Origin: MRBY01 sp943371005
Lineage (GTDB): Bacteria > Cyanobacteriota > Cyanobacteriia > Cyanobacteriales > MRBY01
DNA length: 64,000 nucleotides
Reading direction: 5' to 3'
Assembly (NCBI GenBank): GCA_943371005.1
Contig: CALRTB020000005.1
Location: 62,001 to 126,000 of the forward strand
Shown here: piece by piece, positions 52,886 to 62,543 of the stretch
Numbering within the stretch: the first letter of the stretch is position 1
Layout: each line of letters opens with the position of its first letter
Translations under genes and position numbers: made by a program
The notes under the pieces: generated by a model
Told to the model about the DNA's origin: nothing
The model's database searches: none
Seen by the model: the letters and a program-made list of their open reading frames with translations, nothing else

Positions 52886-55800
52886 TTACTGCACCTTAAA
52901 GCGAGACACACTCTGTTGCAGTTCTCCAGCGACCCCCAGGAGCTTGGTGAACGATTCCGCCACCTTTACCGACTGGGCAGAGGTTTGATTGGAAACATTG
53001 GCCACATCCTGCATCGTTTGGTTCAACTCATTGGAAATATCAACCTGGGTAGACGCCGAATCCGCAATTTTTTCGACCGTCTGGTTGATGCTCATACTGA
53101 CCTTAGCGAGATCTGTGAGGGCCTGGCGTGTTCCTTTCACCAATTTTGTCCCGATCAGAACCCGCTTCCGGCCCACATCCATGGCTTTGATCACCTCGTT
53201 GGTTTCCGCCTGGATTTCTTCGATGATCGCCTCAATCTCTTTGGTGGCGTTGGCCGATTGTTCCGCCAGAGTGCGCACTTCGTTGGCAACGGCAAAGCCC
53301 TGCTCTTCTTCTCCGGCGCGGGTTGCCTCCACAGAAGCATTCAGGGCAAGGAGATTGGTTTGGTTGGCCAGTTCGCGGATCAGGTTCAAGACCCGGGAGA
53401 TCTTCTGGGAAGAATCCGCCAGATTTTTAACCTTGCGAGCCGTTGCTTCAACAGTTTGTTGAATCGCCACAATCCCTTGCACAGTCCGGTTCATGGCCAT
53501 GTCCCCTGATTGGAGGGTTTTGTTTGCCAATTGGACTTTGGCTTGGGCTTCCTGGGCGTTGCTGGCGACCTCTTGGATAGATGCAGTCATCTTAAAGAGC
53601 TTATCGAGGGCCACATTAACGCTCTCGGCTTGGCGCAATGCTTCCCCAGAGAGGTTTTGGACGAGGGATTCACTCTCTTGGGCGGTGTCCGACACAATGG
53701 TGGTCGATTCCTGTACTCGCTGTACCAGCAGTTGGAGATTTTCGAGGGTGGCATTAAAAAAGTCGGCGACGGTGCCCATTTCTCCTTCGGTGACCCCAGC
53801 CCGCACGGTCAAATCCCCCTCAAAGGACTCTTCGATTTCTTCGAGGAAGTTTTCAATTTGCCCTTGGAGTTGCTCCCGCTGTTGGCGCTGTTCTTCGGAA
53901 ACGGCTTCTGCTTGACGGCGGGATGTTTCGACTTCTTCGAGGAGGAGGGCTTGGTCGAGGGCATAGCCCAATTGAATCGCCACCTGACGGAAGGATTCTA
54001 CCAGGGGAGCCTCCCATTCTCTGGTGCTCGAACATTGGTGTGCCCCTAAAAGGCCATAAAGTTTTTGGTTAACGAGAATGGGTACCACGACGTTGGCTTT
54101 TACCTGCCATTTACCGAGTTGTTCTTCGTGACAAGCGGTGAGGCCAGCTTGGGAAACGTCTGGGGTCACTTGCACCCGTCCTTGGCGGTAGGGTTCAACG
54201 TAATCTTCGGGGAAACAGGGGGCATCGCCGGAGGTCATCATATCTTCACTGAGTTTGCGCCAACCGCTTTTGACCGCTTCGTATTTAATCCGGCCATCCC
54301 AATTGTCGTCAAAGCGGTAAACCACGACCCGATCGCACTTCATGAGTTTGAGGGCTTCTTCGACGCCAGTCCGGAAGATTCGTTCTAGGTCGAGGGATTC
54401 ACGGATCCGGAAACTAATGAGGTTCACTTGGCGTGTCCGGGTGATCGCCTGCTCCTGTTCTCGGCGGAGGAGAGCCTGGTCAAGGGCATACCCCACCTGC
54501 TCAGAGAGTTGGCGGATAGTATCAATTTCCGCCTCCGTCCAAGCACGGGTACTGGAACACTGGTGAACAATGAGGAGCCCATAAAGCCGTTGGTTCGCGT
54601 TAATTCCAGCCGCCATGTAACCTTTCACACCGTAGGGGGAAAATTCGTTGATATGGCAATCGACGAAATCGGAATTGAAAATGTCAGTGACTGCGAGAAT
54701 CTTCCCCTTCATGTAGCCTTTGGACAATTTTTCCGTTACGTGGGGTTCGTCGGTACGAACGCCGAGGGTCGCAGGGTAGCCTTGCTCCACTGACTCAGCC
54801 GTGATCAGCCCTTTCCAGGAGGAGTCGAATTCATACACGAGCGCCCGGTCTGTGCCCAAAAGGTTCCGCGCTTCTTCCACTGCCACATTGAGGATCGCTT
54901 CTACCTCTGAGGCTTCCTGGAGACGGATACGGGTTTCATTTAGGCGCTTAGCCCGTTCCTGTTCTTCCTTCAGAAAAGCTTGCTCTAGCACATAACCAAT
55001 TTGTTGAGCAATTTGTTTGAGGGTATTGATCTCCGTGTCATTCCATTGGCGAGGGCCAGAACATTGGTGGACGATCAGCAGACCATAGAGTTTTTGATTT
55101 GCCACAATGCCAATGGCCATGTAGCCCTTCACCGCATGGGATTCAAATTCTTTGATGTGGCAATCGATAAAGTCAGCTTCGTAGATGTTGTCATAGGCAG
55201 TGACTTTTCCACGGATATAGGCTTTGGCAAATTTTTCGGTGACTCGGGGTTCATTGGTCTTAAGACCCAGGATCGATTCAAAGCCAGGCACCACGGATTC
55301 AGCATTGATCAACCCACGCCAGTTGTGGTCAAAGCGATAAACGATCGCCCGGTCTGCCCCGAGGATTTCTCTGGTTTCTTCAACGGCGGCGGCGAGGATC
55401 TCCTTAACTTCGAGGGATTCCTGGAGACGGGCACTGATATCACTGAGGCGCTGGGCCCGCTCGGCGGTCATTTGCCGCTGTTCAATGAGACTGATCCGCT
55501 CCAGGGCAAAGTTAACCTGGTTGCTGATTTGTCGCATCAAGTTGCTGTCTACGTCCTGCCATTGCCGTGAACCTTGACAACTGTGAACTACCATCAAACC
55601 AAAGAGATTTCGTTCAATGGTGATGGGGGCAATCATCATCGCCCGCACCTGGGCGGTGTCAAGGGCTTCTAGTTGGGAGTTGCTCAAACCGATATCGCTG
55701 AGGCGATTGAGTACGGTGAGCTTGCCCCGTTGGGCTTGCTTTACATAGCGTTCGTCAAGGCCGCAGTCCTGGAGGGTTTTCCCCATGAGGCTTCTCCACC

Positions 55801-57280
55801 GAGGATCTGCAGATTCGGCGATCGCCATTGTTTTTTGTTGGCCATCGACCCGGAAAATGAGGACTCGGTCAGCCTGGAGAGCTTCGCGGGCATCGTCCAC
55901 TACCGTTTCCAGGATCTCTGCGGTGTCGTTAAAACTGCCGAGGCGGGACGACAATTCATTAAGAATTTGGGCCTGGAGGGCGGCGGTTTCTTGTTGTTGG
56001 AGGGCAAAGGCTTGATCTAAGGCCGTGCTGACTTGGGTGGCTGCCTGGCGCAAAATCTCTAGCTCACTATCGGCCCAGCGGCGGGGCAGCGAGCATTGGT
56101 GCACCATCAAAAAGCCCACGAGCTTTTGGCGGGCGATAATTGGGGCGATCGCACTGGCACGAATGCCTTTGGCCTTGAGGTGATTGAGCACTGTTTCATC
56201 GAGATTGGCATCGTAGATATCCTCGATGACATTCACCTGGCCCCGCAGATAGGCGTCTTGGTGGGTGGCCTCCAGCCAGGGAAGATTAAGCTCTAGGCCC
56301 ATAATTGTCGGAAACTGCCGTTCTACGGCCTCGGCAACCACTTGACCCCCAAGGGCATTTTCACCGAGGTGATAAACTACCGTGCGATCGCCCCGGAGCG
56401 CAGTTTGGACTTCCTGGACCACCGTCGCAAAAATATCCGCTGGCGTGAGGGATTCCCGGATCCGCGCACTGATTTGGTTTAACCATTGGGCCTGTTCTGC
56501 CGCCGCCCGTTGTTGATCTAACAATTGGGCCTGGTCGAGGGCGTAGCCCACCTGCACCGCTAACTGGCGGAAAAATTCTATCTCTGACTCTGACCATTCC
56601 CTGGCGATCGCACATTGGTGGGCCACCAATAACCCATACAAATCGCCCCCTAAAAGCAGCGGTGCCGTTAAGCTCGCCTGTACTTCCAATTGCTGCCACT
56701 GATCCAGTTGGGGGCCGTCCGCCGTCGTCCCGTGGCCAAGATCATTAAAGGTTTCGACGCGGCCCTGCTGAAAGAGCCGAATGGCATGGTCTGACAAACC
56801 CACCAGGGAATAGGGCATCCCCAACGCACTGGACCACCGCCGTTCAACGGACTCGTACATTACCTTGCCGAGCCAATCTGGGTCATCAAACACATACACC
56901 ACCACCCGATCCACATCCAGGGCATTGCGCGCATCCGAGACCGTTGCATTGAGAATATATTCAAAACTTAAGGACTCGCGAATGTGAGAAGTCATCGCAT
57001 TGAGCAGTTCCGCCCGCTCCACCGCTGCCCGTTCCGTGGCTAACAGAGACTGGAGTTCTTCCGTCATCATGTCGATGTTGGAACGGAGATTACTGAGTTC
57101 ACTGACGAGGGTGCCAGCCTTCGAGGTGAGGGTAGAATGCTTCCCGTTGGCGTTGGTGGCTTGTACCGGCACAATGGTCACCGTTTCTTCAATGGGTCGT
57201 TCTTTGCGGTCATGGCCGAGGGATTGGGGCTGAAGACGGTTGTCCTGGGAGGTGTTGGGGCGGAAGGGAGCTTGAGTCAT
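52886..57280 (-). CDS. pixJ: Multi-GAF methyl-accepting photoreceptor (PixJ-like)
   Basis: A 1464-residue taxis receptor with six GAF domains in series (starting about residues 90, 270, 440, 610, 780 and 950), a HAMP-like segment (~1140-1190) and a methyl-accepting signalling domain (~1200-1464, hairpin tip NQTNLLALNASVEATRAGE). GAF4, GAF5 and GAF6 carry the Cys-His bilin-attachment signature of cyanobacteriochromes (C707-H708, C875-H876, C1050-H1051); GAF6 also has DAPCF at 1019-1023, close to the DXCF second-cysteine motif. GAF1-3 lack the Cys-His pair. No transmembrane segment is visible, unlike membrane-anchored PixJ1. Confidence 0.92.
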   Translation of the reverse strand: MTQAPFRPNTSQDNRLQPQSLGHDRKERPIEETVTIVPVQATNANGKHSTLTSKAGTLVSELSNLRSNIDMMTEELQSLLATERAAVERAELLNAMTSHIRESLSFEYILNATVSDARNALDVDRVVVYVFDDPDWLGKVMYESVERRWSSALGMPYSLVGLSDHAIRLFQQGRVETFNDLGHGTTADGPQLDQWQQLEVQASLTAPLLLGGDLYGLLVAHQCAIAREWSESEIEFFRQLAVQVGYALDQAQLLDQQRAAAEQAQWLNQISARIRESLTPADIFATVVQEVQTALRGDRTVVYHLGENALGGQVVAEAVERQFPTIMGLELNLPWLEATHQDAYLRGQVNVIEDIYDANLDETVLNHLKAKGIRASAIAPIIARQKLVGFLMVHQCSLPRRWADSELEILRQAATQVSTALDQAFALQQQETAALQAQILNELSSRLGSFNDTAEILETVVDDAREALQADRVLIFRVDGQQKTMAIAESADPRWRSLMGKTLQDCGLDERYVKQAQRGKLTVLNRLSDIGLSNSQLEALDTAQVRAMMIAPITIERNLFGLMVVHSCQGSRQWQDVDSNLMRQISNQVNFALERISLIEQRQMTAERAQRLSDISARLQESLEVKEILAAAVEETREILGADRAIVYRFDHNWRGLINAESVVPGFESILGLKTNEPRVTEKFAKAYIRGKVTAYDNIYEADFIDCHIKEFESHAVKGYMAIGIVANQKLYGLLIVHQCSGPRQWNDTEINTLKQIAQQIGYVLEQAFLKEEQERAKRLNETRIRLQEASEVEAILNVAVEEARNLLGTDRALVYEFDSSWKGLITAESVEQGYPATLGVRTDEPHVTEKLSKGYMKGKILAVTDIFNSDFVDCHINEFSPYGVKGYMAAGINANQRLYGLLIVHQCSSTRAWTEAEIDTIRQLSEQVGYALDQALLRREQEQAITRTRQVNLISFRIRESLDLERIFRTGVEEALKLMKCDRVVVYRFDDNWDGRIKYEAVKSGWRKLSEDMMTSGDAPCFPEDYVEPYRQGRVQVTPDVSQAGLTACHEEQLGKWQVKANVVVPILVNQKLYGLLGAHQCSSTREWEAPLVESFRQVAIQLGYALDQALLLEEVETSRRQAEAVSEEQRQQREQLQGQIENFLEEIEESFEGDLTVRAGVTEGEMGTVADFFNATLENLQLLVQRVQESTTIVSDTAQESESLVQNLSGEALRQAESVNVALDKLFKMTASIQEVASNAQEAQAKVQLANKTLQSGDMAMNRTVQGIVAIQQTVEATARKVKNLADSSQKISRVLNLIRELANQTNLLALNASVEATRAGEEEQGFAVANEVRTLAEQSANATKEIEAIIEEIQAETNEVIKAMDVGRKRVLIGTKLVKGTRQALTDLAKVSMSINQTVEKIADSASTQVDISNELNQTMQDVANVSNQTSAQSVKVAESFTKLLGVAGELQQSVSRFKVQ

Positions 57281-57370
57281 GGCAGTTTCAGGGAATAATT
57301 TAAATAAATGCAGGGAAGGTAAAAGAACGAGAGACCAAGAAATTAGGCCTATTCATTCAGTCTGGAAAAA

Positions 57371-57862
57371 TTAGCCTGGGGATTTGAGGTAGTCTAGCAA
57401 GGCCTCGAGGTTGATGCTCCAGATGGTCTCACCCGAAGCTGTACGAAACTGGCCAGCCACCAAAGCCGAAACATCACTGGGGATTTGCCCCGGCGAGCCC
57501 GGTAATAACTCCAGGCGATCGCCGCGCATTAAATGCTGCACCTCGGCGACGAGAATGCCGAACGTCTGGTGGTTGACCGCAACCCGTAAAACATGACATT
57601 GCGATCGCGCATAATCGGCTCCCAGTAAGGGAGGCAAACGAAGGGCATAGGCTAAATCCACTAACCACAGCACATCGCCGCGCCAACCACAGACCCCCAC
57701 CACCGCAGGCGGCAAATCTGGCATTTGCACAATGTGCCCTAACTCGACATTGATTGTTTCGGCCAATTGAGCTGTGGGCACCATGGCCCGAAAACCATCG
57801 GCCAAAAGAATACTGATGTATTGTGTTGTGCTACTTTCCGGGGCAGAGGTCACAGGGGCCAT
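57371..57862 (-). CDS. pixI: CheW-like coupling protein (PixI-like)
   Basis: A 163-residue CheW domain protein. The two-barrel fold is recognisable from YISILLADGFRAMVPTAQL, VGVCGWRGDVLWLVDLA (the conserved N-x-RG..-D segment, here CGWRG) and GILVAEVQHLMRG. It should link the receptor to the CheA kinase. An alternative TTG two codons upstream exists; I chose the ATG at 57862. It lies between pixJ and pixH. Confidence 0.86.
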   Translation of the reverse strand: MAPVTSAPESSTTQYISILLADGFRAMVPTAQLAETINVELGHIVQMPDLPPAVVGVCGWRGDVLWLVDLAYALRLPPLLGADYARSQCHVLRVAVNHQTFGILVAEVQHLMRGDRLELLPGSPGQIPSDVSALVAGQFRTASGETIWSINLEALLDYLKSPG

Positions 57863-57936
57863 AAACAACGCTCCAAATCAAACTTCAGTTAACAAAAGTT
57901 GCGCTAGGCGGGATGGCAAATCAGGCAGCGCCAAAC

Positions 57937-58299
57937 TCAAGGAATCCAACGCCGTACCGCGTTTAACAATTCATTTTGGTCAATGGGTTTGGTGACATAA
58001 TCATTGGCTCCCTGTTTACTGGCCCATTTTTTATCCATTTTTTCGCCTTTGCTGGAGCACATGATGACAGGGATATTTTGGGTTTTTGGATTATTTTTCA
58101 CCTCACGACAAAACCCAAAGCCGCTTTGGCCCGGCAGCACTACATCCAAGACAATGCCATCAATCATTTTGTGATCCAGGATGGCCCGCGCCGCCTCTGC
58201 CGTCGTGACTTTTAGCAAGCTAAACCCGGCATTTTCTAGACAACTTGTAATAATTTGTGCTTCTGTCGGACTATCTTCAACTAATAATAAAGTTGCCAT
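57937..58299 (-). CDS. pixH: CheY-like response regulator (PixH-like)
   Basis: A 120-residue single receiver domain. Acidic pocket VEDSP, phosphoacceptor Asp in IVLDVVLPG, and Lys in VTKPID. No output domain, so it acts like CheY on the motor or as a phosphate sink. The ATG at 58299 is supported by an AGAGG Shine-Dalgarno; the longer frame has no conserved start. It follows pixG in the operon. Confidence 0.9.
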   Translation of the reverse strand: MATLLLVEDSPTEAQIITSCLENAGFSLLKVTTAEAARAILDHKMIDGIVLDVVLPGQSGFGFCREVKNNPKTQNIPVIMCSSKGEKMDKKWASKQGANDYVTKPIDQNELLNAVRRWIP

Positions 58300-58388
58300 T
58301 ACAAACCTCTGAGGAAAATTCAAAATTCAAATTAAATAACAATTTTTGTTTGAGAGCAACCCTTAAGTAAACTTTGAAAAGTCAAATT

Positions 58389-59597
58389 TTATCGGGTAGA
58401 GCTAGAGACTTTTAAGGTGACATCTTCTGTTTCATTACCCTGTGCGGCAACTTCATCTAAATATTTTTCAATTAAGGCAATGGTTTTTTCTGGATCCGGT
58501 GGTTTCCCCAGAAAATCAGAAGCTCCCACCAGCTTGGCACGATTACGGTCAATTAAGGTATCGCGGCTAGTCAAGACAATAATCGGCGTTTTTTCAAACA
58601 CAGAGGTCTGCCTGAGAAATTTACACACGGTATAACCACTGGCATTGGGCATCACGAGGTCAAGAATAATGACGTCTGGTTGACTCTCGATAAGCTTGGC
58701 AACGCCCCGCATGGGTTCACTAATGCCAATGGTGCGATAGCCAGCTCCTTCGAGGATTTTCCGCAGGGTTTGGAGAATCACGGGGCTATCATCGATGCAG
58801 GCAATGAGGGCATCACGCTTTTCCGGAGACCTCAGACTGCCGGAGATGGGGCCATCAGCATCGGTGGGTTCGGCAAGATTGGCTAAGGGATGGGGTAAAT
58901 CTGCAATTTTTTTCAGTTGTACAATGCGCTTTTTTAATAGGGGAATTAGGGCATTGGCAACGCTATTGACTGATTTACCGAGGCGCACAGAAATGTCCCA
59001 CATGGTGAATTGTCCATTGAGATACTGGCCCAGACCACCAAGGGCACTGGCATCAATACCCGCTTTTAGCACTGGGGCAAGGGTAGGACTCAAGTTGCCT
59101 AAACCGGCGCCTTGCCATTGTTGCTGGAGTTGCCTGACCCGATTGAGGTCAGGTTCGACTTCCAGATAAGACAAAGACAAACTTAGGGCAATTTCTGTGG
59201 CATTGCTTTGGGTTTCATGCCATTCGATGGTGGCATCGGCATAGCAACCAAGATCAAAGAAGACTTCCTGGGCGATCGCCCGAATAATCGCCTTCGCCTG
59301 CATGACTGTCAGTTGCTTGGTTGTAATCCCTTGATAGAGGAGCTGATATTCCCACATTTGCGAGCTGATCAGATCTTGGGGATTCGGCGTCCACTGGGGG
59401 GCGAGCCGTTGGGTAATGCGGTTCCAACGACGGGTCGAGTGGATTCCGGCGGTGGCATGGAGAAGACGCCCGGACAGGAGATGAATATGCCCCTGGTATT
59501 GACTATTCCCCACAATCAACTCACCCGTAGCCCGTGTTTGGCATAACTGGTTTAGTTGATCGGCGATGAAATTGAGTGTATTGCCTGCAGCAGTCAT
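58389..59597 (-). CDS. pixG: PatA-type response regulator (PixG-like)
   Basis: A 402-residue protein, first gene of the taxis operon. The N-terminal ~110 residues form a DUF4388/PatA N-domain (TRATGELIVGNSQYQGHIHLLSGRLLHA), followed by a helical middle region, and a C-terminal receiver from ~residue 265 with CIDDSP, the phosphoacceptor in IILDLVMPN, and LGKPPD. PatA-type regulators act with Pil/Pix systems to control pilus-based motility. Promoter expected in the 477-base gap upstream. Confidence 0.9.
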   Translation of the reverse strand: MTAAGNTLNFIADQLNQLCQTRATGELIVGNSQYQGHIHLLSGRLLHATAGIHSTRRWNRITQRLAPQWTPNPQDLISSQMWEYQLLYQGITTKQLTVMQAKAIIRAIAQEVFFDLGCYADATIEWHETQSNATEIALSLSLSYLEVEPDLNRVRQLQQQWQGAGLGNLSPTLAPVLKAGIDASALGGLGQYLNGQFTMWDISVRLGKSVNSVANALIPLLKKRIVQLKKIADLPHPLANLAEPTDADGPISGSLRSPEKRDALIACIDDSPVILQTLRKILEGAGYRTIGISEPMRGVAKLIESQPDVIILDLVMPNASGYTVCKFLRQTSVFEKTPIIVLTSRDTLIDRNRAKLVGASDFLGKPPDPEKTIALIEKYLDEVAAQGNETEDVTLKVSSSTR

Positions 59598-60074
59598 ATT
59601 CTGTGTCTAGAGCATTCTCGGTCTTAATATACCCATAACATCAAGATTGCCTAACAAAAACTTTGCAACAATATACAAAATATTTTATCAATTTGTGTCT
59701 TATGAATTTAAAAATAAATAGCAAAACAAATCCCAACATTTTTTCCTTGACATTGAGATTTATTGGCTTTTTTTTGATTTTTTTGCCGCAGAAACATCCA
59801 AGCAGTCTTTAATTCTTTCGCTGCTTTCTACGTATAAATACTGAATATTATTTTAACTTTTGTTAAGTTCAAAAACATGTTGATCGTTGGATGTTTAAAA
59901 GTAATTATTAAAAAAAGATTATAAGGATTTCTTCTAAACAATTTTGTGAAGATTTGATGTAGCTTTTGAGGTTCTGGGATAAAAAAAGGATCTGCCAGCC
60001 ATGGTTTGGGTTGACAAAGGGCGGTGGCGATCGCCAACAATGACATAGATTTCTAGCCCTCTCCAGTTGAGACC
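59598..60074. other. AT-rich intergenic region upstream of the taxis operon
   Basis: A 477-base spacer between pixG (minus) and the UDG-family gene (plus). Very AT-rich, with several T runs, and one HIP1 palindrome close to 60027. It should hold the pix operon promoter. Short open frames on the minus strand (59828-60165) show no conserved features. No RNA gene or repeat was recognised. Confidence 0.5.
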
Positions 60075-60752
60075 ATGACGGATATTGCGACGTTAATCGC
60101 CCAAGTAAAGACGGAGGCAGAACGGGAACCATTTCCCATTGATGTGCCTGTGTATCAAGCGGCACGCCTTGCCCCCACGGAGCCGGTGCTCTATGCAGGA
60201 AATCTCAAAGCCTCCCTCTGTTTTTTTGGGCGGGATTTGGGACGGGATGAGGTTCACGCTCGCCAACCCCTCTATGGCGCTGCGGGCACCCTGGTACGCC
60301 AGGGATTTTATTATGCAATCCACCAGCAGAAGGTTCATGACAAAGCACAACTAGCAACGGTGTGCGACCGAATCTTGCTGACCAATACGGTGCCCTACAA
60401 ACCACCGGGTAACAAAGCCTATCCGGTGTCGGTCAAGGAACGCTTTCGTCCCTTTGTGGAGCGGCTGTTGGTCTTGCACTGGCAGGGGAATCAAATTATC
60501 ACCCTTGGTACAGAGGCCTTTAAGTGGTTTGACCCCTATGGGCGTCGTGGGGAGGTGAATGGATTCTTTCGGCGGGGCGATCGCTTTGAAACGTCCTTAC
60601 AAGTGGCCCTCCGGGCCGTGGACGATCTGGGAATGGAACACCAAAAGATTGTTACTTTATCGCCTCTGCCCCACCCATCCCCTTTAAATCAACGCTACTA
60701 TGCCCAGTTCCCCCAGATGCTACAAAATCGTTTAGGGGCGATCGCCTTTTGA
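60075..60752 (+). CDS. Uracil-DNA glycosylase-superfamily protein
   Basis: A 225-residue protein of the UDG fold. The pocket regions are visible: LCFFGRDLGRDE (in place of GE-PG), LTNTVPYKPPGNKAYP, the aromatic LGTEAFKWF and the C-terminal LPHPSPLNQRYY, matching the HPSPx leucine loop. No Fe-S cysteine cluster of family 4 is seen. It probably removes uracil or deaminated bases, but specificity is not certain. It begins at the ATG at 60075. Confidence 0.85.
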   Translation: MTDIATLIAQVKTEAEREPFPIDVPVYQAARLAPTEPVLYAGNLKASLCFFGRDLGRDEVHARQPLYGAAGTLVRQGFYYAIHQQKVHDKAQLATVCDRILLTNTVPYKPPGNKAYPVSVKERFRPFVERLLVLHWQGNQIITLGTEAFKWFDPYGRRGEVNGFFRRGDRFETSLQVALRAVDDLGMEHQKIVTLSPLPHPSPLNQRYYAQFPQMLQNRLGAIAF

Positions 60753-60775
60753 AGCGCTGTTTTTTTAGGCTGTCC

Positions 60776-62317
60776 TTAGTCCTGTCCCGTTAGTCCAGCC
60801 TGGTGGAAATCTTGACCCGACCCGTACTGCCACGCCTCGCGCCGTCGTTTAGCCTGGTAACTATCCCCCATGGGTAGACGCTGACTAAGGGCATGACCTG
60901 AGGTGTAGAGACCCAGGGCAAGGTAGTGGCGCAACCAATCAGCTAAGGCTCCCACGCCTAAATGGGGCAGCAGGGGAAGCACAGTTTTAAAATTCACCCT
61001 GGGTAACGTCTTCGTCAGTCCCTGGAATTGCACCACATCCTGTAAAAAAGGATTGAGGGTGTCTTCTCCCAACTGGGCCATTACCCCAAAGACCGCATTT
61101 AATAGATCATTAATCTGATTCGGTGGGCAAGTTTGGTTTACCCCCACGCTCATGGCCTTTTGAAACAGCCAGGTAACCGAAAGGTTCGGTTGATAAGGTT
61201 GTAACTGAGCAAGGGATTGGCGATCGCAACAGTCCTGGGTCAGGGCATCATCTAGGCCGTTGGTGAGTCGTTCTAGATGTCTCAACATTGCCCCAAAGCC
61301 ACCAAAACTGACGGGGGATTGGCTGCCACTACTATCTCCAATGGGCAAAATACGGTCCCAAGGATAACGGAGGGGACTGCGACGATAGCTCGGGAAAAAA
61401 CCAAACAGAAACCGTTGAAAATCTAGGGCCGCTAAATCAACCTGTTGGTAGTCAGGGAGTAGTTTGAGATATTCCTCTAGGAGAAAAGCCAGGTCAAACC
61501 GTTGGGGATGGGCATCGAGATAGGTAAATAGGTAGGTGGTGCGGCCATCGTGGGCGGGAAAGGCTTCCCAAAAATATTGGCACTGGTTGCGAATCGGCGT
61601 GAATGAATAGATCAAATCCCCTTTACTGTTCGCCGAAAACCCCTGGGCACAGCTTCCCACCACCAGACAGACACCGTCGGGCTTTTGGCCTTGGCGAACC
61701 TGTTGGGCAATGGGAGAAAAATGCCCCATCCCATCCAAAATTAAGCGGGTATGGAACGTAAATTTTTCAGTCTTGGCGATCGCCCCTTTCGGAGAAACTG
61801 TGATGCCCGTGCAAGGGTGATTTTCAAAGATCTTGCCGCCCCAGGTGAGGAATTTTTCCTTCAAAATTGCTAGCAACCGTCGGGGACTGACACCAATATT
61901 TAAAATATCTTTCACCCAGAGGGGATCTCCCCCATGGAACTGGATCCGCAGGGGGTTAAATTCCGTCATGATGATTTCGCGCAGTTCTGTCTCACTAAGG
62001 AGATCAAGATCCAGGAGTGTTTGTAACTCACTCCGGGAAATGTTCCATTCCTGAACACGCCCTTGTAATGGCCCCCGCTCCAGGATAATCACCCGCCAGC
62101 CTCGACGTTGCAGCGCCGCCGCAAGGAGCAAGCCTAACGTGCCCCCGCAGACCAGCACATCACAATCATAGTCAGGGCAGTCTTCTGTCCCGCTCTGCAC
62201 CATCATCGGAGCGCTAATCTGACCCTGTCGCCAATTTTGCCACCGTTGATCAGCGGCCCGTAATCCCTTGAGGGGTTCCCCCGGCATGGCACCCAAAATT
62301 GTTTCTACCTGACCCAT
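60776..62317 (-). CDS. cruP: FAD-dependent lycopene-cyclase-like protein (CruP-like)
   Basis: A 513-residue flavoprotein. The Rossmann motif DCDVLVCGGTLGLLLAAAL lies near residue 51-70, then VIILERGPLQGR. Later landmarks are ILDGMGHFSPIAQQ, ILPIGDSSGSQSPVSFGGFGAM and the C-terminal LGLYTSGHALSQRLP. This pattern fits the CruA/CruP group; the length and the apparent lack of a longer N-terminus suggest CruP, a paralogue linked to oxidative stress protection rather than a true lycopene cyclase. Assignment to CruP rather than CruA is inference. Confidence 0.75.
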   Translation of the reverse strand: MGQVETILGAMPGEPLKGLRAADQRWQNWRQGQISAPMMVQSGTEDCPDYDCDVLVCGGTLGLLLAAALQRRGWRVIILERGPLQGRVQEWNISRSELQTLLDLDLLSETELREIIMTEFNPLRIQFHGGDPLWVKDILNIGVSPRRLLAILKEKFLTWGGKIFENHPCTGITVSPKGAIAKTEKFTFHTRLILDGMGHFSPIAQQVRQGQKPDGVCLVVGSCAQGFSANSKGDLIYSFTPIRNQCQYFWEAFPAHDGRTTYLFTYLDAHPQRFDLAFLLEEYLKLLPDYQQVDLAALDFQRFLFGFFPSYRRSPLRYPWDRILPIGDSSGSQSPVSFGGFGAMLRHLERLTNGLDDALTQDCCDRQSLAQLQPYQPNLSVTWLFQKAMSVGVNQTCPPNQINDLLNAVFGVMAQLGEDTLNPFLQDVVQFQGLTKTLPRVNFKTVLPLLPHLGVGALADWLRHYLALGLYTSGHALSQRLPMGDSYQAKRRREAWQYGSGQDFHQAGLTGQD

Positions 62318-62543
62318 GGCGATCGCCTCTCATTTTTCTGCACAGTGTGGCTATTTTTTATCATTTTCCTTGGGGGCTATGGTCATAAATACTTAAAAAA
62401 TCTTGAATTTCCGGGATTGTCTTGACTTAATAAAACTTAATCAATAGAATCAGCGTAACTTAATCCCACCAAAATATTCATGCTTAATCATTTGGTGCGT
62501 TGAGTACTGTTTTAATTCATTTTTAATAATCAGGAGCTTGCCC

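Noticed and set aside
52916..55570. Several long plus-strand open frames inside the pixJ-like gene (for example 52916-53509 and 55001-55570)
   Set aside because: They are antisense to well-supported domains, lack recognisable motifs and follow from the codon bias of the real gene.
59828..60165. Two short minus-strand open frames upstream of the UDG-family gene
   Set aside because: AT-rich, low complexity, overlapping a real gene start, no motif.
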